From the NCBI RefSeq assembly GCF_003390915.1, contig NZ_QMEM01000004.1, forward strand, positions 248,001 through 312,000: a stretch of DNA of 64,000 bases. The letters are read 5' to 3'. The DNA is from Lewinella sp. IMCC34183 (GTDB lineage Bacteria > Bacteroidota > Bacteroidia > Chitinophagales > Saprospiraceae). A program made the position numbers and the translations under genes. Below, one piece after another: positions 35,371 to 43,197 of this stretch (position 1 is the first letter of the stretch; every line of letters starts with the position of its first letter). The notes below the pieces were generated by a model. That model saw only the letters and a program-made list of their open reading frames with translations. It searched no databases and was not told where the DNA came from.

Positions 35371-36878
35371 GCCATTCCATTTTCAGCCTGGCCCGCCTAC
35401 TCCCGGCCCTGCTACTCTTTACGACTGCTTCCCTAGACGCCCAGAAGGCTACGTTCTCCGGCATCGAATCCACCTACTTCAATAAGAGCGGGGTGCTACG
35501 TAGCGACGGAGCGATCAGCGGCTACTACATCGTCAATTACCACAAGTCTGAAGAAGGCGACGGTAATTACGCCATTCAGTTGCTCGACCAGGACCTGAAT
35601 AAGGTGGGAGAGAAGCGCTTCGACAAGGATCCCGATGTTCGTATCGGTGCCGTAGCCTACAACGGAGAACTGCTGGGTGTGGAAATGGTCAATCACGAGG
35701 CCGGCCGCAAGTGGGTCGAACTATACGACGGCAAGGGTGAGTACGTCCACCGCCGCACCATGAAGTACTCACCCCTGGACGCTCCGGAAGTCGCCGCCGG
35801 CACGGCCCTGTTTGAAATACAGCAACTCGTAGCCGTTCCCGGGGGCTTCATGCACTTTAACTTCAGCACCGACAGCAAGGCGGCTACGGGACGCAGCTAC
35901 TACCGCGTCACCTTTATTCCGAATTCGCCCGAAGAGAAAGGTTGGTCCACCCGCTCATCCAGTAAAACCAAGGATTACGAGGGAGCAGTATACCTGACCT
36001 CCGACGATGAGCTGGTCGTTTTTGGCGTCTTTAAGCGCAAGAGCTTGCTATCTCAGAAATTCACCATGGAGATTCGCGCGTTCAATATTCAGACCGGCCG
36101 GGTGGCCTTCAAGTATTCCCCCGATCAGAAGGCGGATCAGACCCGGTTCATCAAGGGACGTATCATCGGAGACGACATCGTGGTGGTTGGCAGTGGCGTA
36201 GGGAAGAGCAATAAGGTATTTACCGACAATCCCGAGACCATTGACGTGCTGAAGTTCTCGCGGGCTGGCAAGCTCCTGGAGAAACGAAACCTTAGCCTGC
36301 AGGACGACCTGGCCAATTTTCTGGAAGTGAAGAACAACGGAAAAGTCAAGGGCCTGGGTAACCTGATGCTACAGGACATCGGGGTGAACGAAAACCAGGA
36401 GATCGTCATCGCCGGTGAGTTTTTCCGCACCTTCAACGCCGACGTGAAAGTGGAAGAGGGCATGCTCATCCAACTTACCCCCGGGCTGGAGGTCAGCGAC
36501 GTAGTCATCATTGACAAGGGAAAGACCGGTAGCCTGGGCTGGTCGCTGCTCTCGGGAGGAATTGCCCTGGCCAAGAGTTCTACGCTGGGCATCTTCGCCA
36601 AGCTAGAAGGCAAGTTCGATTTCGCCTACCTGGACGACGGCCGGGAGCTCATCACCACGGCCTTCTTCAGCGGGCGCAGCGAGGTCAGGGAGACCAAGCG
36701 CATGTCCCTATACGTCAATACCCTGCTGGACGGAGAACTCGTACAGGAAAAGGTAGAGTTTGCCGCCGGCACGGACCGCGTCACGGTACTACCCGCCAAG
36801 GAGGGCTATATCGCCGTGATCGAATACGACGGAGACACCCGCTCACTCGACGTTCATATGGAACGTCTGAGCCTCTGA
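35367..36878 (+). CDS. DUF6770-like secreted protein
   Basis: A 503-residue protein with Sec signal MSHSIFSLARLLPALLLFTTASLDAQ. The rest is a series of beta-rich repeats with charged turns (KVGEKRFDKDPDVRIGAVAYNGELLGVEMVNHE; EKRNLSLQDDLANFLEV; IQLTPGLEVSDVVIIDKGK), the pattern of a Bacteroidota family catalogued without function (DUF6770 is my best match from memory). Overlap of 4 bases with the M48 protease implies co-translation, so a role as partner or substrate of that protease is a fair guess only. Confidence 0.65.
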   Translation: MSHSIFSLARLLPALLLFTTASLDAQKATFSGIESTYFNKSGVLRSDGAISGYYIVNYHKSEEGDGNYAIQLLDQDLNKVGEKRFDKDPDVRIGAVAYNGELLGVEMVNHEAGRKWVELYDGKGEYVHRRTMKYSPLDAPEVAAGTALFEIQQLVAVPGGFMHFNFSTDSKAATGRSYYRVTFIPNSPEEKGWSTRSSSKTKDYEGAVYLTSDDELVVFGVFKRKSLLSQKFTMEIRAFNIQTGRVAFKYSPDQKADQTRFIKGRIIGDDIVVVGSGVGKSNKVFTDNPETIDVLKFSRAGKLLEKRNLSLQDDLANFLEVKNNGKVKGLGNLMLQDIGVNENQEIVIAGEFFRTFNADVKVEEGMLIQLTPGLEVSDVVIIDKGKTGSLGWSLLSGGIALAKSSTLGIFAKLEGKFDFAYLDDGRELITTAFFSGRSEVRETKRMSLYVNTLLDGELVQEKVEFAAGTDRVTVLPAKEGYIAVIEYDGDTRSLDVHMERLSL

Positions 36879-37004
36879 CCGGAACGGTAGGAGACCGGCT
36901 GCGCGGCAGGCGGCAGGACCTCCCAATCCGGAAGTGGCACCTGACTAGTGCGTCGCGCCGCGAAGACACGTTATCTTGTCGTCTTTGAACTCGATCAGCA
37001 ACGC

Positions 37005-38711
37005 ATGGCCAACTACAACATCGACGCCGACAAATCCTTCACCTACGACGCCATCGTGGTGGGCTCCGGCATATCCGGGGGCTGGGCGGCGAAGGAGCTC
37101 ACCGAGAAAGGACTCAAAACGCTGGTCCTCGAGCGCGGCCGCATCGTAGAGCACGTCAAGGACTACCCCACCATGAACCTCGATCCCTGGGACATGGAGC
37201 TGCGCGGCGGCCTCACCGCCGCGGAGCAGGACAAGCACTACAAAAGCATCCGCTCCGGCTTCGTCGGCAAGGATACCGAGCACTTCCACGCCAACGACCG
37301 CGAGAACCCCTACACGGAGGTGAAGCCCTTCCTGTGGATCCGCGCCCACCAGATGGGCGGCCGCTCCCTGCTCTGGGGCAAGCAGACCTACCGCTGGAGC
37401 GACATTGACTTCACCGCCAACGCCCAGGACGGTCACGGCGTCGACTGGCCGATCCGCTACCGCGACATCGAGCCCTGGTACATCTACGTGGAGAAATTTG
37501 CCGGCATCAGCGGGGCCCCGCTCGGCCTGAAGCAGTTGCCCGACAGCCACTTCCTGCCCCCCATGGAGATGAACGTGGTGGAGAAAGACCTCCGCCAACG
37601 CATCGAAAAGAACCACCCCGGCCGCAACGTGATCATCGGGCGGGTAGCCCACCTGACCGAGCCCCTCAACGGCCGCGGCAAGTGCCAGTACCGCAACCGC
37701 TGTAGCCGGGGCTGTCCCTACGGGGCCTACTTCAGCTCCAACGCCGTCACCCTGCCGGCGGCCGCCGCGACCGGCAAGCTGACGATCCGGCCTTTCTCCA
37801 TCGTACAGGAGGTCATCTACGACGATGCCAAAGGAAAGGCCACCGGCGTGCGGATCATCGACGCGGAAACCAACGAAGTGATCGACTATAAGGCCCGGGT
37901 GATCTTCCTGAACGCCTCCACGCTGTCGACCACCCAGATCATGCTGAACTCGACGTCGAACCGCTTCGAGAATGGGCTCGGCAACGACAGCGGCGAGCTC
38001 GGCCACAACCTGATGGACCACACCTACCGCGTCGGGGCCGCCGGTACCGTGGAGGGCTACGAAGACCGCTACTACAAAGGGAGGCGACCCAACGGTATTT
38101 ACATCCCACGTTACTGGAACATCGACGAGCAGAGCAAGTCCGACAAGTTCGTCCGCGGCTTCGGCTACCAGGGCGGGGCCGGGCGGGCCGGATCGCGCGC
38201 CGCAGCCAACCTGCCGGAGTACGGAGCGGCCTTCAAGGACAAACTCGTGCAGCCGGGCCCGTGGGAGTTCTTCATCACTGGCTTCTCGGAGAGCCTGCCG
38301 CGCCACGAGAACCGGGTCATGCTGAACCCCGACGTCACCGACAAGTGGGGGCAGCCGACCCTCAGTATCGACGCCGAGTGGGGACCCAACGAACTGGCCC
38401 TCAACAAACAGGCCAAAGCGGATGCCGTGGAGATGCTCGAGCGCGCGGGCCTGAAGAACATCGTCCCCTTCGACAACGAGCACGAGATGGGCTACGGCAT
38501 CCACGAGATGGGTACCGCCCGCATGGGCCGCGACCCGAAGACCTCGGTGCTGAACGGCCACAATCAGGTACACGGCGCCCCGAACGTGTACGTCACCGAC
38601 GGTGCGTGTATGACCTCCTCCTCCTGCGTCAACCCCTCCCTCACCTACATGGCCCTGACCGCCCGCGCCGCGGACCACGCCGTCTCCGAACTCAACAAAC
38701 AAAATATCTGA
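37005..38711 (+). CDS. GMC family oxidoreductase (sugar/gluconate dehydrogenase large subunit type)
   Basis: A 568-residue FAD enzyme of the glucose-methanol-choline family. FAD motif VVGSGISGGWAAKELTEKGLK (residues about 14-34), QMGGRSLLWGKQTYRW, GKCQYRNRCSRGCPYGAYFSS, and the C-terminal signature MGYGIHEMGTARMGRDPKTSVLNGHNQVHGAPNVYVTDGACM, which carries the active-site His and Asn region. The three-Cys segment is usual in the gluconate/2-keto-gluconate dehydrogenase branch. The next gene, one base overlapped, encodes the TAT-exported small subunit, so this protein may be exported as a hitchhiker. The ATG at 37005 is chosen; 19 more upstream codons look non-native. Confidence 0.92.
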   Translation: MANYNIDADKSFTYDAIVVGSGISGGWAAKELTEKGLKTLVLERGRIVEHVKDYPTMNLDPWDMELRGGLTAAEQDKHYKSIRSGFVGKDTEHFHANDRENPYTEVKPFLWIRAHQMGGRSLLWGKQTYRWSDIDFTANAQDGHGVDWPIRYRDIEPWYIYVEKFAGISGAPLGLKQLPDSHFLPPMEMNVVEKDLRQRIEKNHPGRNVIIGRVAHLTEPLNGRGKCQYRNRCSRGCPYGAYFSSNAVTLPAAAATGKLTIRPFSIVQEVIYDDAKGKATGVRIIDAETNEVIDYKARVIFLNASTLSTTQIMLNSTSNRFENGLGNDSGELGHNLMDHTYRVGAAGTVEGYEDRYYKGRRPNGIYIPRYWNIDEQSKSDKFVRGFGYQGGAGRAGSRAAANLPEYGAAFKDKLVQPGPWEFFITGFSESLPRHENRVMLNPDVTDKWGQPTLSIDAEWGPNELALNKQAKADAVEMLERAGLKNIVPFDNEHEMGYGIHEMGTARMGRDPKTSVLNGHNQVHGAPNVYVTDGACMTSSSCVNPSLTYMALTARAADHAVSELNKQNI

Positions 38712-39301
38712 TGCTGAACCGCCGCGACGTACTCCGCAACATCAGCTGGCTGGCCGGGGGCGCCATCATCACGCCCGCCCTTCTCTACAGCTGCAACCGG
38801 GAACCGGAACTGGACTGGAAGCCCACCTTCTTCAGCGACGACGAGGCCCGCTTCGTCACCTCCTACATCGATACCCTGCTGCCGACTACCGACACTCCGG
38901 GGGGGTTGGACGTAGGCGTCGACCGCTTCATCGACCGGGTCATGGCCGCCACCCGTCCGGAGGGCGATGATCCGCTCCCCATGCAGACCGGTATCCTGGA
39001 GTTCAACGAGCAGGCCAGCACCCGCTTCGGCAAGGTGTTCCACGAGCTGGAGGCCGACCAGCGCGGCCAGCTGTTTAGCGAGGCCGAGAAATCACCCATC
39101 TACCAGCCCGCCGTGTGGGGTACCGCCGTGGGCGAGCAGCCGCCGATCGGCTTCTACCGCTCGTTCAAGTCGATGGTGCTGTGGGGCTACCTCAGTTCGG
39201 AAAAGATCGGTACGGAAGTCCTGGTCTACGATCCCGTACCGGGGGAGTACGACGGCGACTACCCGCTCAGCGAGACCGGGGGGCGTAGCTGGAGCCTGTA
39301 G
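38711..39301 (+). CDS. gluconate 2-dehydrogenase subunit 3 family protein
   Basis: A 196-residue protein with a twin-arginine leader (LNRRDVLRNISWLAGGAIITPALLYSCN), ending near a possible lipobox Cys. The body FFSDDEARFVTSYIDTLLPTTDTPGGLDVGVDRFIDRVM is the hallmark of the gluconate_2-dh3 family, which pairs with GMC flavoproteins and carries them through Tat. Start ATG shares its A with the TGA of the GMC gene. Substrate of the complex is unknown; in Bacteroidota such pairs are annotated for sugar oxidation. Confidence 0.9.
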   Translation: MLNRRDVLRNISWLAGGAIITPALLYSCNREPELDWKPTFFSDDEARFVTSYIDTLLPTTDTPGGLDVGVDRFIDRVMAATRPEGDDPLPMQTGILEFNEQASTRFGKVFHELEADQRGQLFSEAEKSPIYQPAVWGTAVGEQPPIGFYRSFKSMVLWGYLSSEKIGTEVLVYDPVPGEYDGDYPLSETGGRSWSL

Positions 39302-39326
39302 CATCGTGGACCCCGACCAGGCACTC

Positions 39327-39529
39327 GATCCGGACACTCAGCGGTGCAGGCACGCGATCCGGACACTCAGCGGTGCAGGCACGCGATCCGGACACTCAGC
39401 GGTGCAGGCACGCGATCCGGACACTCAGCGGTGCAGGCACGCGATCCGGATACTCAGCGGTGCAGGCACGCGATCCGGATACTCAGCGGTGCAGGCACGC
39501 GATCCGGACACTCAGCGGTGCAGGCACGC
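39327..39529. repeat. seven perfect-register 29-bp tandem repeats
   Basis: Seven head-to-tail units start at 39327, 39356, 39385, 39414, 39443, 39472 and 39501. Each begins GATCCGGACACTCAGC and ends GCAGGCACGC; two units carry GGATAC instead of GGACAC. There are no spacers. The unit is the left half of the REP-like hairpin that is completed only after the last copy (CTCAGCG 39511-39517 pairing with CGCTGAG 39529-39535), so it looks like an amplified half palindrome. Confidence 0.95.
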
Positions 39530-39535
39530 GCTGAG
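39511..39535. repeat. REP-like hairpin B, left copy
   Basis: CTCAGCGGTGC, AG, GCACGCGCTGAG: an almost perfect stem with one bulge, followed by GTCCTG. Same module as 40463-40487 on the other side of the transposase gene. Confidence 0.75.
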
Positions 39536-39566
39536 GTCCTGTGGTCTTTTTGTTATCGACGGACTC

Positions 39567-39617
39567 AGGACCTTGCAGCGTCCCTGAGCGCCAGCGAAAG
39601 GAATCTGTGAGTGTCCG
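39567..39617. repeat. REP-like module A, left copy
   Basis: Begins AGGACCTTGCAGCGTCC and ends GAGTGTCCG, with the shared core GAGCGCCAGCGAAAGGAA. It is a direct, slightly diverged copy of 40355-40406, and a partial third copy (ACCTGCGAGCGTC) follows at about 39632. Confidence 0.75.
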
Positions 39618-39678
39618 AATCGTAGCCAGGGCACCTGCGAGCGTCGGGATCGCAACCGGAAAGCTGCGGGCGCCAGAC

Positions 39679-40281
39679 TCAGTAGACTATATCTTCCCAC
39701 TGTCCGTTCAACCCCTTTTTTCGGCGAACCCGCTGCCACTCCGCTTTGAAAGCGGCTTCTCCCCCGAAGTCGGCCAGCACCTTCTCTACGTTGATGTAGG
39801 GGGTCACGCAGGGAAAGAGCAGCTCTTGTAGCGAGGTGAAGCGGTAGTCTTCCGGATCGTTAACCATGCCATGGTGGTACCCGTTAGCGTTGATGTAATG
39901 GACGATGTTACGCCGGTAAGCTGGCTCAGCAACTTCCACGCGCTTAAAGGGGCTTTGGAATACCGCACCCTCTCCGATTGACTTATATTTATACCGAAAG
40001 TATTTTGCGTAGGCGTTGCAGAGATGACCTATCGTATTCCCGATAGCTGAGGGTTTATTTCTGTAGAATGGGTCCAGGTCATCCACCTTATCTACGTAGA
40101 CATACAGGTGAAAATGATTGGGCATCACGGCATAGGCCAAGGGGTGAATTGGACCTCGCAGATAACGCTTCATCATGTCCAAAAACCGAATACGATCGTC
40201 GTCGTCTCGGAAGATCGTCTGGCGAAACACTCCACGATTGTAAATATGGTATCGCTTGCCGGGCTCTATTTTGATTGGCAT
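39679..40281 (-). CDS. REP-associated tyrosine transposase (RAYT, Y1/HUH family)
   Basis: A 200-residue single-domain HUH nuclease. The metal-binding HUH is PNHFHLYV with His56 and His58 after AYAVM; the N-terminal YHIYNRGVFRQTIF strand is typical; and a helix with AYAKYFRYKYKSIGEGAVFQSPFKRV holds the candidate catalytic tyrosine (about residues 90-99). This is the RAYT group, domesticated IS200-like proteins that bind and cut REP hairpins rather than move themselves. Matching hairpins on both sides (39511-39617 and 40355-40487) support that. Intact, with no left/right IS ends or target duplication seen. Confidence 0.9.
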   Translation of the reverse strand: MPIKIEPGKRYHIYNRGVFRQTIFRDDDDRIRFLDMMKRYLRGPIHPLAYAVMPNHFHLYVYVDKVDDLDPFYRNKPSAIGNTIGHLCNAYAKYFRYKYKSIGEGAVFQSPFKRVEVAEPAYRRNIVHYINANGYHHGMVNDPEDYRFTSLQELLFPCVTPYINVEKVLADFGGEAAFKAEWQRVRRKKGLNGQWEDIVY

Positions 40282-40354
40282 GGGTTGATCTGACTCGCTG
40301 ACTACATTTTAATAGGCATCGCTATTATAGTAGTTTTCCTCCATCAACGCCCAA

Positions 40355-40406
40355 AGGACCTCGCAGCGTTCCCGAGCGCCAGCGAAAGGAACCTGCGAGC
40401 GTCCGG
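40355..40406. repeat. REP-like module A, right copy
   Basis: AGGACC, then a stem CTCGCAG-CG-TTCC (40360-40372) against GGAA-C-CTGCGAG (40388-40399) around a 15-base loop, then CGTCCGG. A second partial copy (ACCTGCGAGCGTCC) follows at about 40411. Confidence 0.8.
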
Positions 40407-40462
40407 ATCGAAGCCGGGCGACCTGCGAGCGTCCACAATGTAGCCGCCTACCCAACCGGACA

Positions 40463-40487
40463 CTCAAAGGTGCAAGCACGCTTTGAG
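40463..40487. repeat. REP-like hairpin B, right copy
   Basis: CTCAAAGGTGC, AA, GCACGCTTTGAG followed by GTCCTG. It has compensatory changes relative to the left copy (AAA with TTT in place of GCG with CGC), so the fold is kept while the bases differ. B is roughly the reverse complement of A, giving a REP/inverted-REP pair. Confidence 0.8.
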
Positions 40488-40550
40488 GTCCTGATCCTTT
40501 TCCGAAGACGCGCGATCACCCAGCTCCAAAACCCGTTTAAACCATTGCCG

Positions 40551-40558
40551 TACCTTAG
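40551..40558 (+). promoter_or_regulatory. -7-like box of the M14 peptidase gene
   Basis: TACCTTAG, one mismatch from TAnnTTTG, 23 bases before the ATG at 40582. Confidence 0.4.
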
Positions 40559-40581
40559 CGCGCCCCAGAAACTCACACCAG

Positions 40582-43101
40582 ATGCGCTTAATCTTCCTGT
40601 TGCTAGCCCTTGCACCCGCGCTCGCCGCCCAGGTGACGGCCCCCGGCGACTTCCTCCCCCACCAGCTCGGGGAGACCTTCACCCCCCACCATATGCTGGT
40701 CGATTATTACCAGCAAGTAGCGGAGGAGAGCCCCCGCGTCACCCTGCAACAGTACGGCACCACCAACGAGGACCGTCCGTTGTTGCTGGCCACCGTCAGT
40801 ACGCCGGAGAACCTGGCCCGCATCGAGGCCATCCGCGAGAATAACCTGCGCCGCGCCGGCCTGCTGCCGGGCGATTCCGATCCCGCCCTGGACGACATCG
40901 CCATCGTGTGGCTCTCCTTCAGCGTGCACGGCAACGAGGCTGCCGGCTCCGAGGCCAGCATGGGTGTCCTCTACGACCTGGCCGACCCAACCAACAGCCG
41001 GACCGGCGCCTGGCTGGAGAACGTGGTCGTCCTGCTGGACCCCAGCGAGAACCCCGACGGCTACAACCGCTATACCAACTGGTACCGGCAGAACGCCACC
41101 CGCCTGCCCGATACCGACCCCGCCACCCGCGAGCACAACGAGCCCTGGCCCGGCGGCCGCGTGAACCATTACCTGTTTGACCTCAACCGCGACTGGGCCT
41201 GGCAGACACAGGTAGAGAGCCGGCAGCGGATCGCGCAGTACCGGCAGTGGATGCCCCACATCCACGCTGACCTGCACGAGCAGGGCTACACCTCCCCGTA
41301 TTACTTCGCGCCCGCGGCTGCGCCCTTCCACGAGTACATCACGGACTTTCAGGGGGAGTTTCAGACGGAGATCGGGCAGAACCACGCTCGCTACTTCGAC
41401 CAGAACGGCTGGCTGTACTTCACCCGTGAGCGCTTCGACCTGCTCTACCCCAGCTACGGCGACACCTACCCCACCTTCAACGGGGCCATCGGCATGACCT
41501 ACGAGCAGGGCGGCCACAGCCGCGGCGGCCGCGCCATCGACCTGCCCACGGGCGATACGCTGACCCTGAGCGACCGCGTCGCCCACCACCGCACTACCGC
41601 CCTTAGCACCGTAGAGATCGCGGCCCGCGAGGCCGATCGCCTGACCACGGAGTTCGGTAACTACTTCCGGCGGTCCATGACCAGCCCGCAGGGCAGCTAC
41701 AAGACCTACGTCGTCAGCGGTAACAACCCGCAGGGCAAACTCCGCGCCCTCACCCAGCTGCTGGACCGCAACGGCATCGAATACAGCCGCGCCGCCGCGG
41801 GCCGGGGCTACTTCGGCACCGACTACCAGAGCGGAGAAGAGGTCGACGGCGAAGTGAGCGCGGGCGACCTGATCGTCTCCGCCTACCAGCCCCGCTCCGT
41901 GCTGGCGCAGGTACTTTTCGACCCGGCGGCCACGGTGGAGGATTCGGTGACCTACGACATCACGGCCTGGTCCATCCCCCTGGCCTACGGCCTGCGGACG
42001 ACCGCGACCACCGACCGCCTGGAACTGTCAACCGAAGCGTGGGAGAAAGCCCCCTACACCAACCCGCTCGAGGGGGTCGACCTCGCGGAGACCTACGCCC
42101 TGGCCATCCCGTGGGAGGGCATGAACAGCGCCCGCTACCTGGCCGCCCTGCTGCACGCGGGCATCCAGGTACGGAGCTCGGAGACCGACTTCTCCTTCGG
42201 GGGTACCACCTACCCCGCCGGCACGCTCATCGTGAACCGGGGCGACAACCGCGTTCACCCCGACTTCGCCGGTACGCTGCGGCGCATCACCGCCGCCCAC
42301 GAAGCCGAACCCGCGGTGCTGCAGACCGGCTTCAGCGCCACGGTGGGGGGTGACCTCGGCGGCAGCAACTACGCGCTGATCACCGCCCCGAAGGTGGCCC
42401 TGCTCTCCGGCGACGGCGTGGGCCCCAACGACTTCGGGCAGGCGTGGTACTACTTCGAGCAGGAGCTGGAGTACCCCGTCAGTATCTTCTACCGCGAGGA
42501 CCTGGGCAGTATGCTGGCCGGCGACTACGACGTGCTGGTCCTGCCCCAGGGCCGCTACGGCTTCAGCGAGGGGGAGCTCGGCGACCTGCGCGACTGGGTA
42601 AGCGGCGGCGGCAAGCTGATCGCGCTCGGCGGCGCCAACGGGAGCCTGGCCGGCAAGGAGGGCTTCGGGCTGAAGGAGAAGGACGCACCCGCCGATACCC
42701 TCTCCGCGGCCGCCAAGCAGGAGGCCCTGTTGCAACCCTACGCCGGACAGGAGCGCCGCTTCATCGAGGGCTTTATCCCAGGGGCCATCGTGCAGGTGGA
42801 GATGGACGCTACCCACCCGCTGAGCTTCGGCATCGGCGACAGCTACTCCGCCCTGAAGGTGAGCGACGACGCCTACGCCTACCTCGAAAACGGGTGGAAC
42901 GTCGGGCGGGTGCGTTCCAATCCCCGGGTGTCGGGCTTCGTCGGCAACAAGGCCTACGGTAAGATTCAGGAGACCCTCGACTTCGGCGTGGAGCCGATGC
43001 GCCGCGGCCAGGTGATTTACCTGGTCGACAATCCGCTGTACCGGGCGTTCTGGGAGAACGGTAAACTCCTGTTCGCCAACGCGCTGTTTCAGGTGCACTA
43101 G
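40582..43101 (+). CDS. M14-family zinc carboxypeptidase, secreted
   Basis: An 839-residue protein with signal peptide (1-16, ending ALAAQ). The peptidase domain has zinc ligands His116 and Glu119 (SVHGNEAAGSEA), third ligand His232 (ADLHEQG) and the catalytic-type Glu308 (MTYEQGGHS). A long C-terminal part contains a glutamine-amidotransferase-like segment (DYDVLVLPQGRYGFSEGELGDLRDWVSGGGKLIALGG, about 650-690). This M14 plus GATase-like layout is common in Bacteroidota and is thought to act on peptides outside the cell; exact substrates are not known. No T9SS tail is seen. Confidence 0.9.
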   Translation: MRLIFLLLALAPALAAQVTAPGDFLPHQLGETFTPHHMLVDYYQQVAEESPRVTLQQYGTTNEDRPLLLATVSTPENLARIEAIRENNLRRAGLLPGDSDPALDDIAIVWLSFSVHGNEAAGSEASMGVLYDLADPTNSRTGAWLENVVVLLDPSENPDGYNRYTNWYRQNATRLPDTDPATREHNEPWPGGRVNHYLFDLNRDWAWQTQVESRQRIAQYRQWMPHIHADLHEQGYTSPYYFAPAAAPFHEYITDFQGEFQTEIGQNHARYFDQNGWLYFTRERFDLLYPSYGDTYPTFNGAIGMTYEQGGHSRGGRAIDLPTGDTLTLSDRVAHHRTTALSTVEIAAREADRLTTEFGNYFRRSMTSPQGSYKTYVVSGNNPQGKLRALTQLLDRNGIEYSRAAAGRGYFGTDYQSGEEVDGEVSAGDLIVSAYQPRSVLAQVLFDPAATVEDSVTYDITAWSIPLAYGLRTTATTDRLELSTEAWEKAPYTNPLEGVDLAETYALAIPWEGMNSARYLAALLHAGIQVRSSETDFSFGGTTYPAGTLIVNRGDNRVHPDFAGTLRRITAAHEAEPAVLQTGFSATVGGDLGGSNYALITAPKVALLSGDGVGPNDFGQAWYYFEQELEYPVSIFYREDLGSMLAGDYDVLVLPQGRYGFSEGELGDLRDWVSGGGKLIALGGANGSLAGKEGFGLKEKDAPADTLSAAAKQEALLQPYAGQERRFIEGFIPGAIVQVEMDATHPLSFGIGDSYSALKVSDDAYAYLENGWNVGRVRSNPRVSGFVGNKAYGKIQETLDFGVEPMRRGQVIYLVDNPLYRAFWENGKLLFANALFQVH

Positions 43102-43197
43102 GTCGGCCGGGGGTTAAGCTTTGTTAAAACCCGTAGCCCCGCACAGCGTATTACGTGTATAATCTGTTTACCCGTCTACCGCCGTCGAAACCGATTT

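Noticed and set aside
36945-38702. 585-codon open frame antisense to the GMC oxidoreductase
   Set aside because: A shadow caused by high GC and codon bias; the forward frame has full catalytic motifs and the reverse frame has no recognisable domain. The same applies to the long antisense frames at 4951-6990, 43168-45276 and 49015-51288.
39327-39529. Seven 29-bp direct repeats as a CRISPR array
   Set aside because: The units are strictly contiguous with no spacers, and no cas gene is in the window; they derive from a REP-like half hairpin.
39344-39610. Repetitive open frame reading through the 29-bp repeats as a repeat protein
   Set aside because: 29 is not a multiple of 3, so the protein pattern is only a by-product cycling through three frames; no start signal or domain.
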